Of a DNA stretch of 64,000 bases, positions 34,584 through 42,692 are shown in pieces; within the stretch, counting starts at the first letter, position 1, and the number at the start of each line of letters is the position of its first letter. Origin of the DNA: Candidatus Nanosynbacter sp. HMT-352. Lineage in GTDB: Bacteria > Patescibacteriota > Saccharimonadia > Saccharimonadales > Saccharimonadaceae. Below the pieces are notes generated by a model that was given only the letters and a program-made list of their open reading frames with translations, had not been told where the DNA came from and made no database searches. Where the stretch lies: the NCBI RefSeq assembly GCF_022819365.1, contig NZ_CP089289.1, positions 1-64,000 on the forward strand, read 5' to 3'. Both the position numbers and the translations under genes were made by a program.

Positions 34584-36401
34584 ATGAACGGCTATAACGA
34601 CAATATACACCAACAACAAATTGACAAACTCCAGCAGCTCTTCCCCGAGGCAGTCACTGAGGGCAAAATCGACTGGCAGAAGCTTCAGGCGACTTTAGGC
34701 GAGGCGGTTGATTTGGGCGAACGCTATGGGCTTGGCTGGAAGGGTAAGAGCGACGTCTTTGCTGTCATCCAGGAGAAGACTGTCCAGACGCTCCATCCTG
34801 ACCGGGCGAATTCCGTCGATTGGGATACGACGGGTAACATGTTTATCGAGGGTGATAATCTGGCGGCGCTAAAGATCTTGCACAAGGCGTATTATGGCAA
34901 GGTTAAGATGATCTATATCGACCCGCCCTACAATACTGGTAATGATTTCATTTACAACGACGATTTCAAGCAGACACGCCGTAGCTATGAGGCAGAGGCG
35001 GGCATCACTGATGATGAGGGTAATGTTGTGCGAGATGACGGCCTGCGCACCAATACCGGCGGGCACAAGCACAGCAACTGGCTAAACATGATGTATCCAC
35101 GCCTCTTTTTGGCACGCAACCTGCTCCGCCAAGACGGCGTCATCTTCGTCTCGATCGACGACAACGAAGTCCACAGCCTCCGCCTGATGATGAATGAGAT
35201 ATTTGGGGAGGAGAATTTTGTAGCGCAGATTGTGTGGCAACGCAAAAGGGGTAAAGATAATTCCGCGAAGTTTTTAAGCCGTAACCATGAGTACTTGTTA
35301 GTTTTTGCTCGTTCAACTGACAACCTTAATTTTAATAGGCTTGAACTTGATGAGACGACGCTAAGGGCTTATAAAAACCCCGATAATGATCCCCGTGGAG
35401 CATATCGGTTGCTTGGCGTGTGGGCTCGTGGAACCCAAGGTGGATCCAGATATGAGTTTAAGTCAAAAACTGGACAGATATTTTCCGAGAGACTATGGCT
35501 GATGAATAAAGAATCGATGGCAAGGCTAGATGAAGAAGATAAGCTAGTATACTCCTCGTCATCTGATAAGGTCTATAGGAAACTATATGTTAGCGAAAAT
35601 AGCGGCAACATCCCGGAGACCATTTGGAGTGATGCGTCTAATGCCGCAAATGCCGCAGACGAAATAAAAAAGATGTTTGAATTTCAGATTTTTGATACGG
35701 TTAAGCCCATACCTTACATCAAGAGAATGTTACAGTTAGCGACCGATGATAACGACATCATCCTCGACTTCTTCTCTGGTTCTGGCACAACCGCTCATGC
35801 TGTCGCCGAGCTCAATGCGGAAGACGGCGGTAACCGTCGCTGGATTTGCGTGCAGCTGCCTGAGCTGACCGACGAGAAGTCGGAGGCGTATAAAGCTGGC
35901 TACCGCACCATCGCTGATATTGCTCGTGAGCGCATTCGCCGGGCGGGTGCCAAAATCCGTGCTGACCAGGCGGACAAGCTAGCGTCTCGCAGTGTCCCGC
36001 TTGACCTTGGTTTTCGGGCGTATCGGGTGGATTATAGTAATTTTAAGCAATGGAATGAGCTGGTTTCCGATCCGGAGGAGATTCGCCAGCAGGCGCTCGC
36101 CAATCTCGATCCGCTAAAGGAGGGTACGACCGATGATGATCTGCTGACCGAGCTTCTGCTCAAGCGCGGCATCTCGCCATTGGCGAAGATTGAGCAGCAT
36201 GATAATTTCTGCCTTATTCCGTCCGAAAAGCTCGTCATTTGCCTGGTGCATTCCATGGCAGAAGAGTTATCTGCGACCATCCTCGCCGACAGTCCGTCAT
36301 GTGTCATCCTCCTCGACCGAGCCTTCAGTGACGACGTAAATCTAAAAGTAAACTTGCTCTTACAAGCCGAACGGCAGGGTGTAGAGGTGGAGGTGGTGTG
36401 A
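34584..36401 (+). CDS. mod: Type III restriction-modification DNA methyltransferase (Mod)
   Basis: 605 residues from ATG 34584; GTG at 34566 or 34572 would overlap the STAS-like gene. FIEGDNLAALKIL and DPPYNTGNDF (motif IV, beta-class N6-adenine or N4-cytosine) come first, then a target-recognition region (about 205-390), then motif I DFFSGSGTTAHAVAEL. This order is that of type III Mod proteins, which recognise an asymmetric 5-6 bp site and direct Res. The recognition region is AT-richer than the flanks. Unlike usual mod-res pairs, res is 2.6 kb away with four small genes between. Confidence 0.93.
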   Translation: MNGYNDNIHQQQIDKLQQLFPEAVTEGKIDWQKLQATLGEAVDLGERYGLGWKGKSDVFAVIQEKTVQTLHPDRANSVDWDTTGNMFIEGDNLAALKILHKAYYGKVKMIYIDPPYNTGNDFIYNDDFKQTRRSYEAEAGITDDEGNVVRDDGLRTNTGGHKHSNWLNMMYPRLFLARNLLRQDGVIFVSIDDNEVHSLRLMMNEIFGEENFVAQIVWQRKRGKDNSAKFLSRNHEYLLVFARSTDNLNFNRLELDETTLRAYKNPDNDPRGAYRLLGVWARGTQGGSRYEFKSKTGQIFSERLWLMNKESMARLDEEDKLVYSSSSDKVYRKLYVSENSGNIPETIWSDASNAANAADEIKKMFEFQIFDTVKPIPYIKRMLQLATDDNDIILDFFSGSGTTAHAVAELNAEDGGNRRWICVQLPELTDEKSEAYKAGYRTIADIARERIRRAGAKIRADQADKLASRSVPLDLGFRAYRVDYSNFKQWNELVSDPEEIRQQALANLDPLKEGTTDDDLLTELLLKRGISPLAKIEQHDNFCLIPSEKLVICLVHSMAEELSATILADSPSCVILLDRAFSDDVNLKVNLLLQAERQGVEVEVV

Positions 36402-37312
36402 TGTTTTTACGCAAGCTTAAGAGAAAGACGTTGCAAGATAAATGCCCACAAGAGCTGACTATACCCACTCCGGTTTATCTGGATTACCAAACTGTATTTG
36501 ATATGCTTGCTGTGATTGAAGATGGTCTTAGTCAATTTCAGGAGATTAAAACTGTCTACAGCGATTCAAAAAATGACTCTAATGTAGACAATGCAAGAAT
36601 TAACTCACAAGGTAAAATACCGCTTGGCTTCTTGAGTATGGACGGAGAGGGTGGTTTTAATAAATCTAGAGAAAAAACTCAATCAAATAGTAAAGAAATT
36701 TCTTCTAAAAAGATTCACACAAGTGTTTCTTTATTTGCTAAACTAAGGGCTATACTTACTGAAAGAGATAAAGTTAAATATACTTTGGATGGTGAGTCCA
36801 GTGTTGGAGATTTTGTTGAGTTTAAGTCTAAATTTCAAAAAATCGAAATTGTAAGGCTGATAAACACGATGGTCCAAGCTATGGCTTTAGGTAACAAGTT
36901 TACTAATAGTAAGAGTAAAACTAAATTAACGAAAGAGATGGACGAGATATGTAAACTTATTAAGCCGATAGGAGACACACTCTTATCTTGTGAAAATATA
37001 GAAAACGCAAGGTGCCTCATTGAATTAGATGAAGATGTTGCAAAACAATTCAATATAGAACGATTATTGCGTGGTGAGTATAGTGTTTTTGGAAAGATAG
37101 TTAGGGTTGAAGAGTATGGATTTAATATATTTGAATCAACCGATTTAGGTCTAATAAAGTCAGACTATTTAGATACCGTGCTTTTTGGTTCGTTTAACGG
37201 CATAGTTAAAGAAGATAGTGATATAAGTAAGATGTTTAACGTTCCAGATAAAATACCGATCATTATAGAAGGCAGGGTATTTATTGTGAAGCCTATAGCA
37301 ATTTTTATATAA
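36401..37312 (+). CDS. DUF6414-like protein of unknown function
   Basis: 303 residues. The ATG at 36401 overlaps the Mod stop (TGATG). The start PVYLDYQTVFDMLAVIEDG and the later SVFGKIVRVEEYG resemble DUF6414 proteins, a family of unknown function seen in defence and mobile regions; this match is from memory and uncertain. A polar stretch (about 45-105) with many Ser, Lys and Asn is followed by helical VRLINTMVQAMALG. No catalytic motif or membrane segment seen. The gene is clearly AT-richer than mod and res, like its two downstream neighbours. Confidence 0.6.
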   Translation: MFLRKLKRKTLQDKCPQELTIPTPVYLDYQTVFDMLAVIEDGLSQFQEIKTVYSDSKNDSNVDNARINSQGKIPLGFLSMDGEGGFNKSREKTQSNSKEISSKKIHTSVSLFAKLRAILTERDKVKYTLDGESSVGDFVEFKSKFQKIEIVRLINTMVQAMALGNKFTNSKSKTKLTKEMDEICKLIKPIGDTLLSCENIENARCLIELDEDVAKQFNIERLLRGEYSVFGKIVRVEEYGFNIFESTDLGLIKSDYLDTVLFGSFNGIVKEDSDISKMFNVPDKIPIIIEGRVFIVKPIAIFI

Positions 37313-37323
37313 GGAAGGTTTAT

Positions 37324-38019
37324 ATGAATGATAAAGACTCTAGTTTTCAAAATATAATAAGTATACTGGGCTTAGTTGCTGCATTTATAGCAGCCATAAT
37401 TCCTCTGTTTGGACAATCAGAGTTGGATAAATATTTTGTCGGCACATCTTTTGTTGTACCTATAACAATACTTACTATCATAATAGGCATTCCGCTATCG
37501 TGGAACATAATTGAGAATCATAAAATGATTATGATTCCTGTAAAAAAGAGAGGTTCTGAATACCCTGGATATATTAGACTGCATCATATAGTATGGGCTT
37601 TGATAACCCTGGCTACTATTCTACTTATACTATTCTTTGTTGCGCGGGAGCTAAGGTGGCAACCTTATGTTCAATATATTATATATCCAATTTTTTTCTT
37701 AAGTATGTTCGCTACTTTTTCTCTACTGCTCGCTTCAGCTATGGGGCGTTTAGAATATGAAAATGAAAAAGCAGCTATGCCTTATAAAATATTAAAAACT
37801 CTCGAGAGTAACGGATTAGTACAACCAAAAATCAAGGTTCTCGAAAACGTTAGTATTCAAGACAGTGATTTTATACGCACTCAATTGAGCATATCAAATG
37901 AGTTTGGCGTAAGACTAGTGACAGTTGAAGTTGATGGTCATGAGATTAAGGCTATTCTAACTCAAGATTTATCCCAATTGTTACGAAAAATTGAACCATC
38001 TAATGGCAAAGAGAATTAG
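37324..38019 (+). CDS. Four-helix membrane protein in the restriction locus
   Basis: 231 residues, not recognised. Four hydrophobic helices at about 9-27, 40-59, 89-109 and 115-138, arranged as two pairs with a basic loop (KKRGSEYPGYIR) between, then a soluble C-terminal domain of about 85 residues. AAGGAAGG precedes the ATG at 37324. Two helix pairs plus a cytoplasmic domain are common for membrane effectors of abortive-infection systems, so it could disrupt the membrane on activation. That role is inferred only from position and topology. Confidence 0.6.
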   Translation: MNDKDSSFQNIISILGLVAAFIAAIIPLFGQSELDKYFVGTSFVVPITILTIIIGIPLSWNIIENHKMIMIPVKKRGSEYPGYIRLHHIVWALITLATILLILFFVARELRWQPYVQYIIYPIFFLSMFATFSLLLASAMGRLEYENEKAAMPYKILKTLESNGLVQPKIKVLENVSIQDSDFIRTQLSISNEFGVRLVTVEVDGHEIKAILTQDLSQLLRKIEPSNGKEN

Positions 38020-38034
38020 TAAAATGGTGATTTT

Positions 38035-38208
38035 ATGTTTTACAATACCATGAACGATAAACTGTCTTTGACTAGCGGGAGTAAGCCCGGAGAAACTCCA
38101 GCTGTCTGGAAAAACCAGACGGCTAACGGAATAGTCACTTGTCCGGAAATTGTGAATAGTTATCTAGAAAATTCGGGATTTCCGAATTTCGTGGAGGTGG
38201 CGCGATGA
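38035..38208 (+). CDS. Possible 57-residue small protein (or structured leader)
   Basis: ATG 38035 to TGA 38208, overlapping the HEPN-like start by 4 nt (ATGA). No family recognised; no strong ribosome site in front. The stretch carries two hairpins (38100-38124 and 38169-38189), and its last codons are the GGAGGTGG ribosome site of the next gene. Either it is a small coupled protein or the reading frame is accidental and the RNA structure is what matters. Confidence 0.3.
   Translation: MFYNTMNDKLSLTSGSKPGETPAVWKNQTANGIVTCPEIVNSYLENSGFPNFVEVAR
38100..38124 (+). other. Hairpin 1 upstream of the HEPN-like gene
   Basis: 10-bp stem AGCTGTCTGG / CCAGACGGCT (one G-U) with a 5-nt AAAAA loop and no T-tract. 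Not a typical terminator; may be a regulatory RNA structure or processing site. Confidence 0.6.
38169..38189 (+). other. Hairpin 2 upstream of the HEPN-like gene
   Basis: Perfect 8-bp stem AAATTCGG / CCGAATTT with a 5-nt loop, ending about 15 nt before the HEPN-like ATG at 38205 and just before its ribosome site. Well placed to affect translation start. Confidence 0.55.
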
Positions 38209-38984
38209 ATGGTGATGAAGATAATGAATATGTAATAAAGCTAAAATCAAGGTTTGAAAAAATAGAGAAGCTTGAATCTACGCCTATGATAATGCGAGAC
38301 CAAGCGGTGCAATGCCTTGAGAAAGTAATAAATGAATCAAAAAAGCTTGTACATAATGACAAAAAGGTAATTCAGAATAACATTGATTCTCTTGAAAACA
38401 TAAAAGAAGAGTCTATGAAGGAGCAGTTCAGTGTAATATATTCTCAAATGTGTGTTTTGGCTGTCTCATCCTTAGAGGCAATTCTAAAGGACTATTTTGT
38501 AGATAGCTTTAATAATAAAACAGACATTAATATGGAAAACAAGAAACTAAATGAAATAAAAGTAACGATAAGAGATATTATTGATAACGAGCTTAATTTT
38601 GACAATAAATTGGGAGCATTAATACTCGAGCGTGACAAACCCAACTTTCAAGATTTAAAATCCATACTGAATAATTTTAAAAATTATTTCAATAAAGGAA
38701 TTAAACTAGAAAGTGATCTTCAGAAGAAGCTATGCTTTTATCTTGAGGTAAGACATTTGCTGGTACATAAGGGTGGTGTAGTTGATAAAAAGTTTATCAA
38801 TAGTACTGAGGTTTTGGACGCAAATATAAAGAACTACAAAGTAGGTGATACTGTAGAAATCAAATCATCTGACTGGATTGATATGAAGCAAGCGTTTCTA
38901 AGTCTACTGGATGTGTTAACAAGAGGAAAGGCCGTCGCGGAGATAGACAACGGATCTTTAAAGAGTAGCAGGAAGGGTACTTGA
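38205..38984 (+). CDS. HEPN-like protein with RX4H motif (candidate RNase effector)
   Basis: 259 residues, all-helical and charged. KLCFYLEVRHLLVHKGGVVD has R183-x4-H188 followed by Lys-Gly-Gly, the form of the HEPN catalytic motif as in RiboL-PSP-HEPN/MAE_28990-type proteins. HEPN proteins in defence loci are often metal-independent RNases that stop growth on infection. GGAGGTGG lies 7 nt before the ATG, inside the small ORF upstream. The stop overlaps the possible TTG start of res. AT-rich like its two neighbours. Family assignment rests on the motif and fold prediction by eye. Confidence 0.65.
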   Translation: MNGDEDNEYVIKLKSRFEKIEKLESTPMIMRDQAVQCLEKVINESKKLVHNDKKVIQNNIDSLENIKEESMKEQFSVIYSQMCVLAVSSLEAILKDYFVDSFNNKTDINMENKKLNEIKVTIRDIIDNELNFDNKLGALILERDKPNFQDLKSILNNFKNYFNKGIKLESDLQKKLCFYLEVRHLLVHKGGVVDKKFINSTEVLDANIKNYKVGDTVEIKSSDWIDMKQAFLSLLDVLTRGKAVAEIDNGSLKSSRKGT

Positions 38985-38992
38985 TTAGCTTT

Positions 38993-41749
38993 ATGAAACT
39001 AAAATTTGACTCTAACCAGCAGTATCAACTTGATGCTATCCAGGCGGTGGTGGATATATTTGCTGGGCAGCCAGCGGATAGTGACGGTGCGACTTGCCAT
39101 ATGGATCAGAATGGGCAGTTAAGCTTGGAGGCGACTATCGCCAAGGGAAATAGCTTGACGCTAGATATAGTGCAGATAATCAAGAATACGCATAAAATTC
39201 AAGAGAAAAATGACATCGAGAAAAGCGAGACGAAAGAAGGTGGCTTTAGTTTTCCGACGAATTTTCCACTGGAAACCAGTGAAAAATCTCTGAAGTACGG
39301 CATGAACTTCTCCATCGAGATGGAGACCGGTACGGGTAAAACGTATGTATACTTGCGGACGATTCATGAACTGCATCAGTGCTACGACTGGAAGAAATTT
39401 ATCATCGTGGTGCCGAGTGTGGCGATCCGTGAGGGTGTGCTGAAGAATTTGGCGATTACCAGGGAACACTTCGCCAATCTCTACAACAAGCCAGAGATGG
39501 ATTACTACGTTTGGGACAGTAAGAAGACGGGTCAGGCGCGTGAGTTTGCCACGAACGATACCTTGCAGATTATGGTGATTACCATTGATAGCTTTGCCAA
39601 GGCACAGAATGTGATGAATCGGCAGAGTGACTATGGCCGGCCACTCGACTTTATTAAGGCTACTCACCCGGTAGTTATTCTCGACGAGCCGCAGAATATG
39701 GAGACGGACATACGGCGGAATGCTATTGATAGTCTTAATCCACTGTGTACGTTGCGCTATAGTGCCACGCACAAGCACTTATACAATTTGCTTTATCGGC
39801 TGACTCCAGTCGATGCCTACGATAAAGGCCTAGTCAAGAAGATCGAGGTGCATAGTGTCCAGAGTGAGGATAATTATAATGATGCGTACATCAATGTATT
39901 GTCGCTAGAGCGCCAGTCGAAGACTCGTTCGTTTGCTAAAATTGAAGTAGATGCGAGTGACGAGTATGGCTTGCAGCGCAAGATCATCAAGGTGTTTCCG
40001 GGCGACGATTTGGAGGCAAAGACGGGACGTTCGGTCTACGCTGGCTACTATATCGAGTCAATCAATCACGGTGATAATTGCGTGGAGTTTAGTAATGGTA
40101 AGGTAGTTTACGTTGGTCAGCGCGATGAAAGATTGCATGATGATATTATCAAGCGGCAGATTGAACTGACGATTGATGATCATTTTGATAAACAGCGCCG
40201 ACTGGGGAGTAGCGTCAAAGTGCTGAGTCTATTCTTTATCGATAAGGTCATGAACTATCGCGAATATACGGCGAATGGTGCCAGTAAGGGTAAGTTTGCT
40301 AAGTGGTTTGAGGAAGCCTACATCAAAGTCTCGTCTAAACCAAAATATGCCGGCGTCATGGATAATTTATCAGCAAGTGAGGTTCATAATGGTTACTTTG
40401 CGGCAGGCAAGAGTGGTCAGTGGAAAGATTCTCGTGACACCAAGGGTGAGGGTGGACGGACGAAGGACGATGATACGGCATATACCTTAATCATGAAGGA
40501 TAAAGAAAGACTGCTGGATATAAATGAGCCGCTACGGTTTATCTTTAGCCACTCGGCGCTGCGCGAAGGCTGGGATAACCCCAACGTTTTTCAGATTTGT
40601 ACGCTTAACGAAACGTCGAGCCAAATGAAAAAGCGCCAAGAAATCGGACGAGGACTGCGTCTGCCGGTCAATATTGATGGACAACGAGTGTATGATGATA
40701 GTGTCAATGTGTTAACGGTAGTGGCTAATGAAAGTTATGCAGAGTTTAGCCGGAAGCTTCAGACGGAGATTGAGGAAGAGACCGGTATCCACTTCGGCGG
40801 ACGAATCAAGAATCGTGATAATCGGCGACCTGTCAGGTTTCAGAAATCACGGGCGCTTGATCCGGCCTTTAAGGAATTATGGGATAAAATTAAGCATAAG
40901 ACGACTTATCGGGTGACAATTGATACAGAGAAGTTAGTAACGGAGGCGGCTAATGAATTAGCGCAGGTCACTATTAGCAAACCGCACATTGCTGATACTA
41001 AAACACTGATTGACTCGATGAATAATGACAGCGGTTTTATGGTGCGCGAGACCGGCTTTAACGCCTATGCGGCACGCCAAACTGAAGTTAAGATACCGAA
41101 TTTATTAGCGGATATTCAGCGCCAGACACAAATGACCCGCCGGGTGATATTTGATGTGCTTGATCAGGCGGGGATGTTTGAGCAGATTGCTATTAATCCA
41201 CAGCAGGTTATTGATGAGACGGCTCGGGCGATTAATCGGGTGAAGCAGCGCTTGGCAATTGACGGTGTTAAATATCACAGAACGGGTGAGCATTATGACA
41301 TGACGTTGTTTGAGAATAGTGAATTACAGACATACCTGTATGATGCAGCGATGAAGAGTGGGGCAGTTGCAGTGACCGACCTGGCAAAAACCATCTACGA
41401 TTATGTGGCGGTTGATTCGGAAGTTGAGCGTGAATTCATGCAGTCGCTGGAGGATAATGCTGATGTGAAATTCTATATTAAGCTACCAAGTTGGTTCAAA
41501 ATTGATACCCCGGTCGGTAAGTATAATCCAGATTGGGCGGTGGCGTTTGATGGCGATAAGCGGATTTACTTTGTAGCGGAAACGAAAGGCTCGGATGATA
41601 TTAACGATAATCACTTGAGCGTCAATGAACGAGGTAAAATTACTGCGGCCCGCCAGCATTTTGCAGAAATTAATGTACCATATGCGGCGCCGGTGCGGAG
41701 TTTGCGGCAGGCGTTGACTATGGTCGGAGATGGTAATTGTGACACCTGA
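38993..41749 (+). CDS. res: Type III restriction enzyme (Res subunit)
   Basis: 918 residues from ATG 38993; TTG 38981, overlapping the HEPN-like stop and preceded by AGGAAGGG, is also possible. SF2 helicase motifs: METGTGKTYVYLRTI (Walker A), IVVPSVAIREGVL, VILDEPQNMET (motif II), YSATH, FSHSALREGWDNPNVFQ, QEIGRGLRLP (motif VI). The C-terminal nuclease has NPDWAVAF and YFVAETKG, the D and ExK of a PD-(D/E)xK fold. It translocates or slides on DNA with Mod and cuts between two head-to-head sites. All catalytic motifs look intact, so the system should be active. Confidence 0.93.
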   Translation: MKLKFDSNQQYQLDAIQAVVDIFAGQPADSDGATCHMDQNGQLSLEATIAKGNSLTLDIVQIIKNTHKIQEKNDIEKSETKEGGFSFPTNFPLETSEKSLKYGMNFSIEMETGTGKTYVYLRTIHELHQCYDWKKFIIVVPSVAIREGVLKNLAITREHFANLYNKPEMDYYVWDSKKTGQAREFATNDTLQIMVITIDSFAKAQNVMNRQSDYGRPLDFIKATHPVVILDEPQNMETDIRRNAIDSLNPLCTLRYSATHKHLYNLLYRLTPVDAYDKGLVKKIEVHSVQSEDNYNDAYINVLSLERQSKTRSFAKIEVDASDEYGLQRKIIKVFPGDDLEAKTGRSVYAGYYIESINHGDNCVEFSNGKVVYVGQRDERLHDDIIKRQIELTIDDHFDKQRRLGSSVKVLSLFFIDKVMNYREYTANGASKGKFAKWFEEAYIKVSSKPKYAGVMDNLSASEVHNGYFAAGKSGQWKDSRDTKGEGGRTKDDDTAYTLIMKDKERLLDINEPLRFIFSHSALREGWDNPNVFQICTLNETSSQMKKRQEIGRGLRLPVNIDGQRVYDDSVNVLTVVANESYAEFSRKLQTEIEEETGIHFGGRIKNRDNRRPVRFQKSRALDPAFKELWDKIKHKTTYRVTIDTEKLVTEAANELAQVTISKPHIADTKTLIDSMNNDSGFMVRETGFNAYAARQTEVKIPNLLADIQRQTQMTRRVIFDVLDQAGMFEQIAINPQQVIDETARAINRVKQRLAIDGVKYHRTGEHYDMTLFENSELQTYLYDAAMKSGAVAVTDLAKTIYDYVAVDSEVEREFMQSLEDNADVKFYIKLPSWFKIDTPVGKYNPDWAVAFDGDKRIYFVAETKGSDDINDNHLSVNERGKITAARQHFAEINVPYAAPVRSLRQALTMVGDGNCDT

Positions 41750-41843
41750 TACACACGCAAATTATTATGTTCGCCCGTTGTTGGCTACTGGGTGCTTACA
41801 AATGCTTTTGGAGCGGAGTAAAGATGCTAAGGAGAATGCATGA
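41739..41843 (+). CDS. Possible 34-residue ORF between res and the next gene
   Basis: GTG 41739 to TGA 41843, overlapping res by 11 nt and the next ATG by 4 nt, with GGAG 8 nt upstream of the GTG. Sequence core YYVRPLLATGCLQMLLERSK. No family recognised. Overlaps on both sides suit a coupled small gene, but a gene remnant or chance frame cannot be excluded. Confidence 0.3.
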   Translation: MTPDTHANYYVRPLLATGCLQMLLERSKDAKENA

Positions 41844-42442
41844 ACAAACCAAACAAAACCATCATCATCGCTCGTGCCATCATCCGCATCGGTGATGCTG
41901 CCAGGAATGTCAATGATTATAGTTTGCTGGGCGCGCTGCATGAGATGGTGGAGCAATTGTCGCAGCATGGCGTTAAAGACACTGACGTTGATATGGATTT
42001 GCTGCTGGAATATGTCGAGGCAGCGGATGGTTGCGATTATTGTCGAGCGGGCGACGGTAAGCCGAGTGTCGAGGAATTGACAACAAAAATCAATCAGCAG
42101 CTGGCGCGCCGCGGTCAGGCGCAGGTGGAAGCGAGTGATCAGTCAGTATTGAAATTTGAGCCGCTGGTTCATTTGGTGACGGCGGCGTATGCCAAGAATG
42201 AAGATGGTGTAACGTCGGGCTTGTCGATAGTCCTGGTCGTCAATCAGGACGGTTCAGTGGGTCTGCCGCGCGATCATTTTCTGAATGCGGAGCTGCTGGA
42301 TTATTTTGATGAAAATCACCCGGTTAATTGGCGTTCAGCCGAGCGTGACTTGCCGTCAAAGCTGCATGGTTATCATTTGGTAGCAGGTTCAGTGGAAGTA
42401 CAGGAGATTTTGCCGCGGGAGCTGGAGGTGATATCGTTTTAA
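41840..42442 (+). CDS. Hypothetical 200-residue protein downstream of res
   Basis: Not recognised. Soluble and acidic. N-terminal IIIARAIIRIGDAARNVND, a CxxC (GCDYCRAGDG) at about residue 73, a central Gln/Ala-rich helix, and a C-terminal part with LSIVLVVNQDGSVGLPRDHF. AAGGAG lies 7 nt before the ATG. It follows the restriction locus on the same strand with overlapping frames, and its base composition is like mod and res rather than the AT-rich insert. It might be part of that unit or an ordinary lineage-specific gene. Confidence 0.6.
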   Translation: MNKPNKTIIIARAIIRIGDAARNVNDYSLLGALHEMVEQLSQHGVKDTDVDMDLLLEYVEAADGCDYCRAGDGKPSVEELTTKINQQLARRGQAQVEASDQSVLKFEPLVHLVTAAYAKNEDGVTSGLSIVLVVNQDGSVGLPRDHFLNAELLDYFDENHPVNWRSAERDLPSKLHGYHLVAGSVEVQEILPRELEVISF

Positions 42443-42461
42443 GGGTAATGATTATTGAATT

Positions 42462-42692
42462 ATGAAAATCTCCGTCCATCTCAAACCCAACTCTCGCCAC
42501 CGCGAAGAAGTCGTCCCGAACGATGATGGTTCGCTGACAATCTACACCAAGGCGTCAGCCATTGAGGGGCGAGCGAATCTAGCGGCAGGAAAGTTGTTGG
42601 CAAAATATTTTGGTGTGGCACCTTCACGGGTAAAATTACTACGCGGTGCAACCTCGAAATACAAGGTGTTTAACATTGATCAGTCGGACTAA
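42462..42692 (+). CDS. DUF167/YggU family small protein
   Basis: 76 residues. MKISVHLKPNSRHREEVV, TIYTKASAIEGRANLAAGKLLAKYF and VKLLRGATSKYKVFNI match the DUF167 (YggU) family, small alpha/beta proteins of unknown function found across bacteria, archaea and eukaryotes. Length is normal. Its stop TAA shares three bases with the stop of the convergent deacetylase gene, so there is no intergenic space. Confidence 0.88.
   Translation: MKISVHLKPNSRHREEVVPNDDGSLTIYTKASAIEGRANLAAGKLLAKYFGVAPSRVKLLRGATSKYKVFNIDQSD

Noticed and set aside
39161..39778. 205-residue minus-strand frame inside res
   Set aside because: Antisense to the helicase motifs of an intact res gene; no ribosome site or recognisable motif.
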